A stretch of 7,931 bases of DNA from contig JAIYBO010000068.1 of the NCBI GenBank assembly GCA_027488495.1, forward strand, positions 1 through 7,931. Direction: 5' to 3'. This document shows positions 1 to 6,069 of the stretch, piece after piece. Position 1 is the stretch's first letter; each line of letters opens with the position of its first letter. The notes under the pieces are model-generated. The model did not search any database. It saw only the letters and a list, made by a program, of their open reading frames with translations, and was not told the DNA's origin. A program made the translations under genes and the position numbers. The DNA is from Bacteroidota bacterium (GTDB lineage: Bacteria; Bacteroidota; Bacteroidia; NS11-12g; UBA955).

Positions 1-61
1 CATCGATAAGAAAGGTATTTCTTCTTGCATCAACAATTTGTTTAAGAAAGGAAAAATTTAA
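1..61 (+). CDS. rpmB: 50S ribosomal protein bL28, C-terminal end (partial)
   Basis: Only the last 19 codons and the TAA stop are present, read in the frame that starts at position 2; the rest lies beyond the left edge. The visible peptide begins IDKKGIS and ends FKKGKI. It resembles the end of Bacteroidota bL28, where an 'INKKGI' segment is followed by a short basic helix. The other two frames are not supported. bL28 is a structural protein of the large ribosomal subunit. The stop lies 2 nt before the rpmG ATG, and rpmB-rpmG is a very common gene pair, which strengthens the call. The assignment rests on a short peptide plus context. Confidence 0.8.
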   Translation, partial: IDKKGISSCINNLFKKGKI

Positions 62-63
62 TC

Positions 64-246
64 ATGGCAAAAAAAGGAAACCGTGTTCAAGTAATCCTTG
101 AGTGCACAGAGCAAAAAGGTTCTGGTGTGGCTGGCATGAGTCGCTACATCACCACCAAGAATAAGAAAAATACCGCTGAGCGTATTGAGTTGAAGAAATA
201 CAACCCATACATGCGTAAAGTAACAATGCATAAGGAGATCAAATAA
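64..246 (+). CDS. rpmG: 50S ribosomal protein bL33, zinc-free type
   Basis: This 60-residue protein belongs to the large-subunit protein family bL33. Family hallmarks are the N-terminal MAKKGNRVQVILEC stretch, the central SRYITTKNKKN segment and the KKYNPYMRK...HKEIK tail. Zinc-binding bL33 carries two Cys pairs. Here only one Cys (C14) remains, and the position before Pro in KKYNP is Asn instead of Cys, so this is the C-minus (zinc-independent) form. The ATG at 64 follows the rpmB stop by 2 nt, and a purine-rich stretch (AAGAAAGG, about 43-50) lies upstream. The stop codon shares one base with the next start (TAATG), so the two genes are probably translated in a coupled way. Confidence 0.97.
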   Translation: MAKKGNRVQVILECTEQKGSGVAGMSRYITTKNKKNTAERIELKKYNPYMRKVTMHKEIK

Positions 247-401
247 TGGCAAAGAAGGTAGTAGCAACACTGAAAAAAGAAGGCGCTGGTAGCGAATACG
301 TGAAAGCAATCAGATTGGTTAAATCACCCAAAAGCGGTGCTTATTCTTTCAAAGAAGAGATTTTGCCAGCCGATAAGGTAAAGGCTTTCTTCGCGAAATA
401 A
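246..401 (+). CDS. DUF4295 family small basic protein, probable ribosomal protein bL38
   Basis: This 51-residue, lysine-rich protein starts MAKKVVATLKKEG and ends with a VKAFFAK tail. The central VKSPKSGAYSFKEE segment is the recognisable core of the DUF4295 family, which as far as I know occurs only in Bacteroidota and almost always lies between rpmG and ftsY. From memory, structural work on a Flavobacterium ribosome described an extra large-subunit protein named bL38, and this gene is the likely equivalent. That link is recalled and could not be checked here. The sequence supports a ribosomal role: the protein is tiny and strongly basic, starts MAKK like bL33, and is coupled to rpmG by a one-base TAATG overlap. 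A terminator follows at 424-448. No catalytic motif, signal peptide or membrane segment is visible. Confidence 0.9.
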   Translation: MAKKVVATLKKEGAGSEYVKAIRLVKSPKSGAYSFKEEILPADKVKAFFAK

Positions 402-423
402 TTTAACTTCCCTACGATATTAT

Positions 424-448
424 AGCCCCTCTATGGGGCTTTTTTTTT
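424..448 (+). terminator. Intrinsic (Rho-independent) terminator of the rpmB-rpmG-DUF4295 operon
   Basis: A perfect 6-bp stem, AGCCCC (424-429) and GGGGCT (435-440), encloses a 5-nt loop and runs straight into a tract of nine T (440-448). This is a textbook intrinsic terminator for the plus strand. It lies 22 nt after the DUF4295 stop and only 22 nt before the ftsY ATG. It therefore either insulates ftsY from the ribosomal-protein operon or sets a partial read-through ratio. Confidence 0.93.
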
Positions 449-470
449 ACCTTCACAGCAAACAACTCCC

Positions 471-1460
471 ATGTCAATCTTCAATTGGTTCTCAAAAAAT
501 AAACCCAAAGAGGAGCCTGAATCGCCCCACGCGGATCAGTCACAGCAAACCCAAGTGGCATTGGAAAAAACCCGCACGGGTTTTCTGTCGAAATTGGGTC
601 GCCTTTTCACCGGAAAACGCCAGATCAACGCAGATTTTTTAGATGAACTGGAAGAAGTGCTCCTTACCTCCGATGTAGGTGTTGAAACCACCGTTCAAAT
701 CATTGAAAACTTGGAAAAACGCGTATCCAAGGATGCCTATGTTTCCCAAGACGAACTCCATGAATTGTTGGCAGAAGAGATTTCTAAACTCATGCCAGAA
801 ATACAATCGCCCGTGGCAAAAGACCTGTCCCTCAGCAATGCCAGCTTGCCCTATGTGGTTTTGGTTGTGGGCGTGAATGGTGTAGGGAAAACCACCACCA
901 TCGGGAAATTGGCCCATCACTATGCGCAACTCGGCAAAAAAGTGGTTTTGGGGGCCGGAGATACCTTTCGTGCTGCAGCCGTTGAGCAATTGACCATTTG
1001 GCAGAATCGCGCCGGTGTGTCTATCGTGTCTCACGGTATGAACACAGACCCAGCCTCTGTGGCCTTTGACGCGGTGAAACAAGCCGTGGAAGAAAATGCA
1101 GATGTAGTGATTATTGATACCGCCGGTAGATTACACAACAAAGTGGGCCTGATGAATGAACTATCAAAAATCCGCCGTGTGATTGAAAAATTCAAACCGG
1201 ATGCCCCACATGAAGTGCTGTTGGTGATTGATGCTACAACCGGACAAAATGCGTTTGAGCAGGCCAAACAATTCACTGCGGCCACTCAAGTAAATACCCT
1301 GGCCGTGACAAAACTGGATGGTACAGCCAAAGGGGGCGTGGTGATTGGCGTAAGTCATACCTACAACCTACCCGTAAAATATATTGGTCTGGGCGAGAAA
1401 GCTGAAGACCTCAAATTGTTTAATAAGTACGATTTCATCAAATCGATTTTTGCATCGTGA
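471..1460 (+). CDS. ftsY: Signal recognition particle receptor FtsY
   Basis: FtsY is the membrane-associated GTPase that docks SRP-ribosome complexes at the Sec translocon. The 329-residue protein has a short N-terminal part (1-35, MSIFNWFSKNK then Glu/Gln-rich) that probably supplies the membrane-binding amphipathic segment in place of the long acidic A domain of Escherichia coli. The helical N domain follows at about 36-120, then the G domain. Visible GTPase motifs are the P-loop GVNGVGKTT (134-142), DTFRAAA (164-170), DTAGR (216-220), TKLDGTAKGG (280-289) and the closing GLGEKAEDL (306-314). GVNGVGKTT and the closing motif favour FtsY over its paralogue Ffh, and no M domain is present. The ATG at 471 gives the expected compact length. 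The stop overlaps the rimO start by 4 nt (GTGA). No recognisable promoter fits in the 22 nt after the terminator. Confidence 0.97.
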   Translation: MSIFNWFSKNKPKEEPESPHADQSQQTQVALEKTRTGFLSKLGRLFTGKRQINADFLDELEEVLLTSDVGVETTVQIIENLEKRVSKDAYVSQDELHELLAEEISKLMPEIQSPVAKDLSLSNASLPYVVLVVGVNGVGKTTTIGKLAHHYAQLGKKVVLGAGDTFRAAAVEQLTIWQNRAGVSIVSHGMNTDPASVAFDAVKQAVEENADVVIIDTAGRLHNKVGLMNELSKIRRVIEKFKPDAPHEVLLVIDATTGQNAFEQAKQFTAATQVNTLAVTKLDGTAKGGVVIGVSHTYNLPVKYIGLGEKAEDLKLFNKYDFIKSIFAS

Positions 1461-2773
1461 AAACCAAATCAAACAAAGAAACCAAAGTCAACGTAATTAC
1501 ACTGGGCTGTAGCAAAAACCTGGTGGATAGTGAAGTGCTCATGGGACAACTCAAAGCATCTCAATTCGATGTCACCCACGAAAGCACCAAGGACGACGCC
1601 GATATTGTGATTGTGAATACCTGTGGTTTCATAGAAAATGCCAAACAAGAAAGCATTGATACCATTTTGGCGTATGCCGATGCCAAAGCGCAAGGCAATA
1701 TCGAAAAGTTATATGTAACGGGCTGTTTATCACATCGATACAAAGACGAATTGCAATCAGAAATACCTGAAGTGGATGCCTGGTTCGGTACATTGGATAT
1801 GCCACACTTGCTCAGGACAGTGGGTGCAGATTACAAACATGAATTGGTGGGAGAGCGCTTGCAAACTACCCCCAAACATTATGCGTACACGAAAATTTCT
1901 GAAGGCTGCGATCGCCCTTGTTCGTTTTGTGCCATCCCATTGATGCGCGGAAAGCATGTTTCCAGACCCATTGAGATCATCAAAAAGGAAATTCAGGGTT
2001 TGGTGGCCAACGGCGTAAAAGAAGTGATGCTGATTGCCCAAGATTCTACCAGTTATGGATTAGATATCTATGGAGATCGAAAACTGGCTGATTTGATGAA
2101 GCATTTGTCGGATGTTGAAGGCCTAGAATGGCTGCGATTGCATTACGCCTACCCATCTCAGTTTCCCTTGGATGTATTGGATGTGATGGCTGAACGAAGC
2201 AACATTTGTAAATACCTAGATATTCCCATTCAGCACATTTCTGATAATATGTTGAAAATCATGCGCCGCGGAATCACACAGCGCAGAACCTATGAAGTGC
2301 TCAATGCCATCAGAGACAGAGTGCCTGGTATCGCTTTGAGAACTACACTGTTGGTGGGACATCCCGGTGAAACCGAAGCCGATGTGAAAGCATTGATCGA
2401 TTCAATTGAAGATATCCGCTTTGAACGATTGGGCGTGTTTACCTACTCGCACGAAGAAAATACCCATGCCTATACTTTGGCTGATGATATCGCACAAGAC
2501 GAGAAACAACGTCGTTCCGATGCCGTGATGGAAGCACAGATGGGCATATCAGAGGCTTTCAATCAACAGTTGAAGGGACAAACATTGAAAGTCTTGTTTG
2601 ATCGTTTGGAGGGCGATGAATTTGTTGGTAGAACCGAATTCGACAGTCCGGAAGTGGATAACGAAGTGCGTGTACCTGCCAAGGACAATTACGTGCGTAT
2701 GGGTGACTTTGCCAATGTGAAAATTACCGACGCCACCACCTATGATTTGTTTGGTGAAGTCGTGAAATCGTGA
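1457..2773 (+). CDS. rimO: Ribosomal protein uS12 methylthiotransferase RimO
   Basis: RimO is a radical-SAM enzyme with two iron-sulfur clusters that adds a methylthio group to a conserved aspartate of ribosomal protein uS12. All three domains are visible in 438 residues. The N-terminal UPF0004 domain has cluster cysteines C18 (TLGCSKN), C56 (NTCGF) and C90 (VTGCLS). The radical SAM domain has C151, C155 and C158 in CDRPCSFCAIP, with the downstream GHPGET (301-306). A C-terminal TRAM domain spans about 373-438. The SFCAIP sequence, the overall length and the ribosomal neighbourhood favour RimO over the tRNA-modifying relatives MiaB and MtaB. The start is a GTG embedded in the ftsY stop (GTGA). 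It gives the lysine-rich N-terminus that I recall as usual for Bacteroidota RimO, so translation is likely coupled to ftsY. Confidence 0.96.
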   Translation: MKTKSNKETKVNVITLGCSKNLVDSEVLMGQLKASQFDVTHESTKDDADIVIVNTCGFIENAKQESIDTILAYADAKAQGNIEKLYVTGCLSHRYKDELQSEIPEVDAWFGTLDMPHLLRTVGADYKHELVGERLQTTPKHYAYTKISEGCDRPCSFCAIPLMRGKHVSRPIEIIKKEIQGLVANGVKEVMLIAQDSTSYGLDIYGDRKLADLMKHLSDVEGLEWLRLHYAYPSQFPLDVLDVMAERSNICKYLDIPIQHISDNMLKIMRRGITQRRTYEVLNAIRDRVPGIALRTTLLVGHPGETEADVKALIDSIEDIRFERLGVFTYSHEENTHAYTLADDIAQDEKQRRSDAVMEAQMGISEAFNQQLKGQTLKVLFDRLEGDEFVGRTEFDSPEVDNEVRVPAKDNYVRMGDFANVKITDATTYDLFGEVVKS

Positions 2774-4365
2774 GAATTCGCGAAATTGCATATCCCAAAA
2801 ATTACATCTCAGAAACACTGAGAAATAGCGCTTGGCGTAATATTCCTTTGGGTTTGTATCCTCACGAAGGAATTCAATCAGATTGGGCGCAGATCATGCA
2901 TGCGCTGGAAAGGGGATTTTCTGTGGAACAGAGAAAAACCCTACACCAAGTATTGCACCGGCAGCATCTTGGAATCGCCCATGAAGAACAGCAGGTTAAC
3001 ATCGATCGATTGTTGAATCAAAATGCATTTGTTGTCACTACCGGACAGCAGATTCATTTGGGATTGGGCCCGATGTATGTGGTTTATAAGATCATTTCAA
3101 CTATTGTGTTATGCAATCAGTTGGAAATGCAATTTCCAGATAAGCATTTTGTACCGATGTTTTGGATGGCCACGGAGGATCATGATTTTTCGGAAATCAA
3201 TCATGTAGACATTTTCAAAGAGCGATATACTTGGAACAAAGACAGTGAAGGTGGGGTGGGTGAACTCGTTACCGATGATTTGCATGATATGTTTGAATGG
3301 CTTGCGCAGAAATTTCAAAGAAATTCAGATGCATTGTTGAGAATCGATCAGTTGCGTAAGATCTATTTATCGCCCAAGCAAACCTTGGCCAAGGCCACAG
3401 CTGAATGGGTGAGCGATTTGTTTGGTGCGTTTGGATTGTTGGTCATCGATCCAAATGAAACGGCCTTGAAACGATTTGCCAAAGGGTTGTTTGAACAGGA
3501 TTTATTCGAAGATTCTTTGTTTGAGGCCTTCAATGATCAGGCGGGGATAATGAGGGAAAAGGGCATTGAACCTCCGGCATTGGCCCGTGAATGCAATGTG
3601 TTTTGGATGGGTGAGAAACGCCAACGTATAGTGAAAACCTTAGGGGGTTTTGAAACCGTGGATGGCGAGTTAAAGTGGAGCGCCGTTGATATGAAGGCCG
3701 TGTTGAATTCCGATGCGATTGCGCATCTATCGGCCAATGTGTTGTTAAGACCGTTGTACCAACAAGCCGTTTTGCCTTGTTTGGCTTATGTGGCTGGACC
3801 AACAGAATATATTTATTGGCTTCAAACAGCCAAAGCATTTGAAGTTGGGGGGCGAATCGTTCCGGCGTTGATACACAGAAAAGGTGGTGTGTTACTCAAT
3901 GCATCGCAAGGGAAAAAAATGGACAAGCTCGATTTATCTCCCGATGATCTGTTTTTGGATGAATCCAGTTTGAAGGATGTCTTATTGCGAAAAACCACGG
4001 GGGAGAACGATTTGGTGATGCATGCTCAAGCCATTGAGCAATCGATGTCGGCGTATTTGCGCGTGCTATACGAATGGAAGTCGGTGGAATTGCCGGAAGC
4101 CAAAAAACAGGCAGATGCTTTCTTGAAGGCGCAGAGAAAAGTGGTAAATGCCGCTGTAAATCAACATTTAGAGAAGTTGTTCGAAGAACCCGGCTGGAAT
4201 GGTATTCGTACGGTGTTATTGGATGCGTTTAATGTAGAATCACCGCAAGAACGAAAGTTGTTTTTCATTCAGAGTTATTTGGAAGATGGGGCTGAATGGC
4301 TGTTGCCATTGTGCAAGGAGAAGGTCTATGATGAATTTTCTTCATTTTGGGTGGTTGAATCGTAA
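2770..4365 (+). CDS. bshC: Putative cysteine ligase BshC of bacillithiol biosynthesis
   Basis: BshC is thought to perform the last step of bacillithiol synthesis, adding cysteine to glucosaminyl-malate; the chemistry has been inferred mainly from genetics. The 531-residue protein matches the family in length and motifs: VVTTGQQ (88-94), a GPMYVVYKIIST segment (100-111), FWMATEDHDF followed by EINH (131-145), LLRPLYQ (325-331), LAYVAGPTEYIYW (338-350) and KKMDKLDLSPDDLF (382-395). The C-terminal part (about 415-475) is helical and charged, consistent with the family's coiled-coil region. The start is a GTG inside the rimO stop (GTGA), the same arrangement as at ftsY-rimO, and places bshC third in the operon. 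BshA and BshB genes are not in this window and would have to lie elsewhere. All segments appear intact. Confidence 0.93.
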   Translation: MRIREIAYPKNYISETLRNSAWRNIPLGLYPHEGIQSDWAQIMHALERGFSVEQRKTLHQVLHRQHLGIAHEEQQVNIDRLLNQNAFVVTTGQQIHLGLGPMYVVYKIISTIVLCNQLEMQFPDKHFVPMFWMATEDHDFSEINHVDIFKERYTWNKDSEGGVGELVTDDLHDMFEWLAQKFQRNSDALLRIDQLRKIYLSPKQTLAKATAEWVSDLFGAFGLLVIDPNETALKRFAKGLFEQDLFEDSLFEAFNDQAGIMREKGIEPPALARECNVFWMGEKRQRIVKTLGGFETVDGELKWSAVDMKAVLNSDAIAHLSANVLLRPLYQQAVLPCLAYVAGPTEYIYWLQTAKAFEVGGRIVPALIHRKGGVLLNASQGKKMDKLDLSPDDLFLDESSLKDVLLRKTTGENDLVMHAQAIEQSMSAYLRVLYEWKSVELPEAKKQADAFLKAQRKVVNAAVNQHLEKLFEEPGWNGIRTVLLDAFNVESPQERKLFFIQSYLEDGAEWLLPLCKEKVYDEFSSFWVVES

Positions 4366-4384
4366 TTATGGAATTTTTCCATAG
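4366..4384. repeat. Inverted repeat directly after bshC, copy 1 of a 19-nt element
   Basis: The element reads TTATGGAATTTTTCCATAG. It contains a perfect 7-bp inverted repeat, TATGGAA (4367-4373) and TTCCATA (4377-4383), around a 3-nt TTT spacer. It begins on the first base after the bshC stop. The stem is AT-rich and no T tract follows, so it is a weak candidate for a terminator. A protein-binding operator is the likelier use. A second copy lies at 4430-4448. Confidence 0.55.
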
Positions 4385-4429
4385 ATGATTGGCTGATTTT
4401 CTTGGGTTTTCGGCGGATTGAGGGGCGAG

Positions 4430-4448
4430 CTATTGGTTTTTTCCATAG
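4430..4448. repeat. Copy 2 of the 19-nt element, just upstream of the SulP start
   Basis: The element reads CTATTGGTTTTTTCCATAG and matches copy 1 at 15 of 19 positions, with the last 11 bases (TTTTTCCATAG) identical. Its own symmetry is imperfect: CTATtGG against CCATAG with one bulged T. It ends 10 nt before the chosen SulP ATG, in the place where an operator or leader structure could affect initiation. Starts of the two copies are 64 nt apart, close to six helical turns, so both would face the same side of the DNA. The regulatory role is inference only. Confidence 0.45.
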
Positions 4449-4458
4449 TTTTACGCCA

Positions 4459-6066
4459 ATGAAATTTTATTCAAAAGACATTTCCGCTTCCATTGTAGTG
4501 TTTTTGGTTGCATTGCCATTGTGTTTGGGTATTGCCCATGCCTCCGGTGTGCCAGTCATGAGTGGTTTGATTGCCGGTATTGTGGGTGGTGTAGTCATCG
4601 GATTTATGAGTGGGTCTCATGTTTCGGTGAGTGGACCTGCTGCCGGATTAATCACATTGGTTGAGTCATCGCTCCATGATTTGTCTGGGGGCAGGGAGGC
4701 GGCAGTTTCGCATGCGGCGTTGCAAGCTTTTGCTGCTGCTTTGGTGATTGCTGGTTTGTTGCAGTTGGTATTGGGTTTGTTGAAAGTGGGTAAACTGGCC
4801 GATTTTATTCCAGCTTCCGTAATCAAAGGCATGCTAGCAGCCATTGGATTGATGTTGATTTTGAAACAGGTACCCCATTTGGTGGGTTGGGATGCGGATG
4901 ATTTTGGGGATGAAGGCTTTATACAACACGATGGTCAAACCACTTTTTCGGAGATAGGTATTGCCTTTGAACACCTGACGCCCTTGGCCATATTGATTGG
5001 TGTTTTGGGGTTATTGATACAGTTTGCTTGGGATTCCAAATACTTAAAGGGAATGAAATGGATACAATTGCTACCTGCACCGCTCATAGTGGTGGTTATG
5101 GGTGTGTTGTTTAACAGTTGGGCCGTCAACACTGGGTCTGATTGGGTCATTGAGAAATCCCATTTGGTGAATATTCCCAATTTCCTAGCCCCGGGCATGG
5201 CAGAGTCTAGTATGATTGTCCCCAATTTTGGTGTTTTGGGCAATGTATTGATTTGGGTGATTGCCGTAAAAATCACACTCATCGCCTCCATTGAGTCCTT
5301 GTTGAGCATAGAGGCCTCTGATAAAATTGATATTCATAAAAGGGTGACGCCCCCCAACAGGGAATTGGTGGCTCAAGGGGTGGGGAATACGATTTCTGGC
5401 CTTTTGGGTGGTATCCCTGTAACTGCTGTGATTGTGAGAAGTTCTGCCAATGTGAATGCCGGTGGAATGAGTAAATGGAGCGCCATTTTTCATGGGGCAT
5501 GGTTAGCGGTTGCCGTGCTGTTGTTTCCCGGGGTACTCAATTTGATTCCCAATGCAGCCTTGGCGGCAATTTTGATTTATGTGGGTTATAAATTGGCCAA
5601 ACCCAGTCTCATTAAACAAGAATGGGCCAAAGGAAACATGTCGTTTGTTCCCTTTGTTGTGACGGTAGTATCCATCTTGTTTACCGATCTTTTGATAGGC
5701 ATCATGATTGGCATGGCGGTTGGATTTTTCTACATCATAAAATCAAACTTTCACAAATCCATTACCTTGGTTCAGATCAACGACAATTATATGGTTCGTT
5801 TCCAACAACAAGCCACGTTTTTGAATAAATCCTTGTTAAAAACGGTTTTGGATGAACTCCCAGCTAGAGCCAACGTGATTATGGACTTAACCCACTGCAC
5901 ATTCATGGATCGCGATATTTTAGATATCATCGATGATTTCCAAATTCGAGCCAAAGAAAAATCCATGGTGATTTCATTTGAGTTCTTGAACGAATCTCAC
6001 AAGCAAAAGTTGTTGGGGGAATTGAATTGTAATTTTATCAGTAAAATCAAAGAATCAAATTCATAA
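4459..6066 (+). CDS. SulP/SLC26-family anion transporter with STAS domain, probable bicarbonate carrier
   Basis: This is an inner-membrane secondary transporter of 535 residues. Family signs are a first membrane segment in VVFLVALPLCLGIAHASGVP (13-32), SGPAAGL (58-64), the conserved IESLLSIEASDK (278-289), and GGIPVTAVIVRSSANVNAGG (317-336). Hydrophobic segments continue to about residue 427, followed by a cytoplasmic STAS domain (about 437-530) with MDLTHCTFMDRDILDIIDDF (475-494). SulP proteins move sulfate, bicarbonate or organic acids. The carbonic anhydrase gene 3 nt downstream argues for bicarbonate, but no residue seen here settles it. An upstream in-frame TTG at 4402 would add 19 residues unlike any SulP N-terminus and run through repeat copy 2, so I chose the ATG at 4459. 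No cysteine or sulfate assimilation genes are nearby. Confidence 0.9.
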   Translation: MKFYSKDISASIVVFLVALPLCLGIAHASGVPVMSGLIAGIVGGVVIGFMSGSHVSVSGPAAGLITLVESSLHDLSGGREAAVSHAALQAFAAALVIAGLLQLVLGLLKVGKLADFIPASVIKGMLAAIGLMLILKQVPHLVGWDADDFGDEGFIQHDGQTTFSEIGIAFEHLTPLAILIGVLGLLIQFAWDSKYLKGMKWIQLLPAPLIVVVMGVLFNSWAVNTGSDWVIEKSHLVNIPNFLAPGMAESSMIVPNFGVLGNVLIWVIAVKITLIASIESLLSIEASDKIDIHKRVTPPNRELVAQGVGNTISGLLGGIPVTAVIVRSSANVNAGGMSKWSAIFHGAWLAVAVLLFPGVLNLIPNAALAAILIYVGYKLAKPSLIKQEWAKGNMSFVPFVVTVVSILFTDLLIGIMIGMAVGFFYIIKSNFHKSITLVQINDNYMVRFQQQATFLNKSLLKTVLDELPARANVIMDLTHCTFMDRDILDIIDDFQIRAKEKSMVISFEFLNESHKQKLLGELNCNFISKIKESNS

Positions 6067-6069
6067 CGT

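Noticed and set aside
58..309. 83-codon minus-strand frame rich in Leu and Phe across rpmG and DUF4295
   Set aside because: It is the complement of lysine-rich (AAA/AAG) ribosomal protein codons, which yields Phe/Leu runs that mimic a membrane protein.
390..397. 8-bp palindrome TTCGCGAA at the end of the DUF4295 gene
   Set aside because: It encodes conserved-looking C-terminal residues and is short enough to occur by chance; no partner or spacing pattern was seen.
639..1082. 147-codon open frame on the minus strand opposite ftsY
   Set aside because: It lies wholly inside a well-supported gene, has a low-complexity Phe/His/Gly-rich composition typical of antisense frames, and shows no known motif.
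3530..3838. 102-codon minus-strand frame opposite bshC
   Set aside because: It is a shadow of bshC with no domain signature and no neighbouring genes on its strand.
4346..4370. Possible Bacteroidota promoter: TTTG at 4346-4349 and TAATTATG at 4363-4370
   Set aside because: The downstream element only partly fits TAnnTTTG and the spacing of 13 nt is too short for the roughly 19-21 nt expected.
4366..4384. Reading the copy 1 inverted repeat as the terminator of bshC
   Set aside because: The stem is AT-rich (two G-C pairs) and no T tract follows the hairpin on the plus strand.
4402..4458. N-terminal extension of the SulP protein from a TTG start at 4402
   Set aside because: The 19 extra residues are basic and aromatic, do not resemble SulP N-termini, and overlap the second repeat element. 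The ATG at 4459 begins the recognisable family sequence.
5185..5493. 102-codon and overlapping 124-codon and 73-codon minus-strand frames opposite the SulP gene
   Set aside because: Several antisense frames coexist over the same stretch, none with a recognisable motif, which is expected behind a strongly biased membrane-protein gene.
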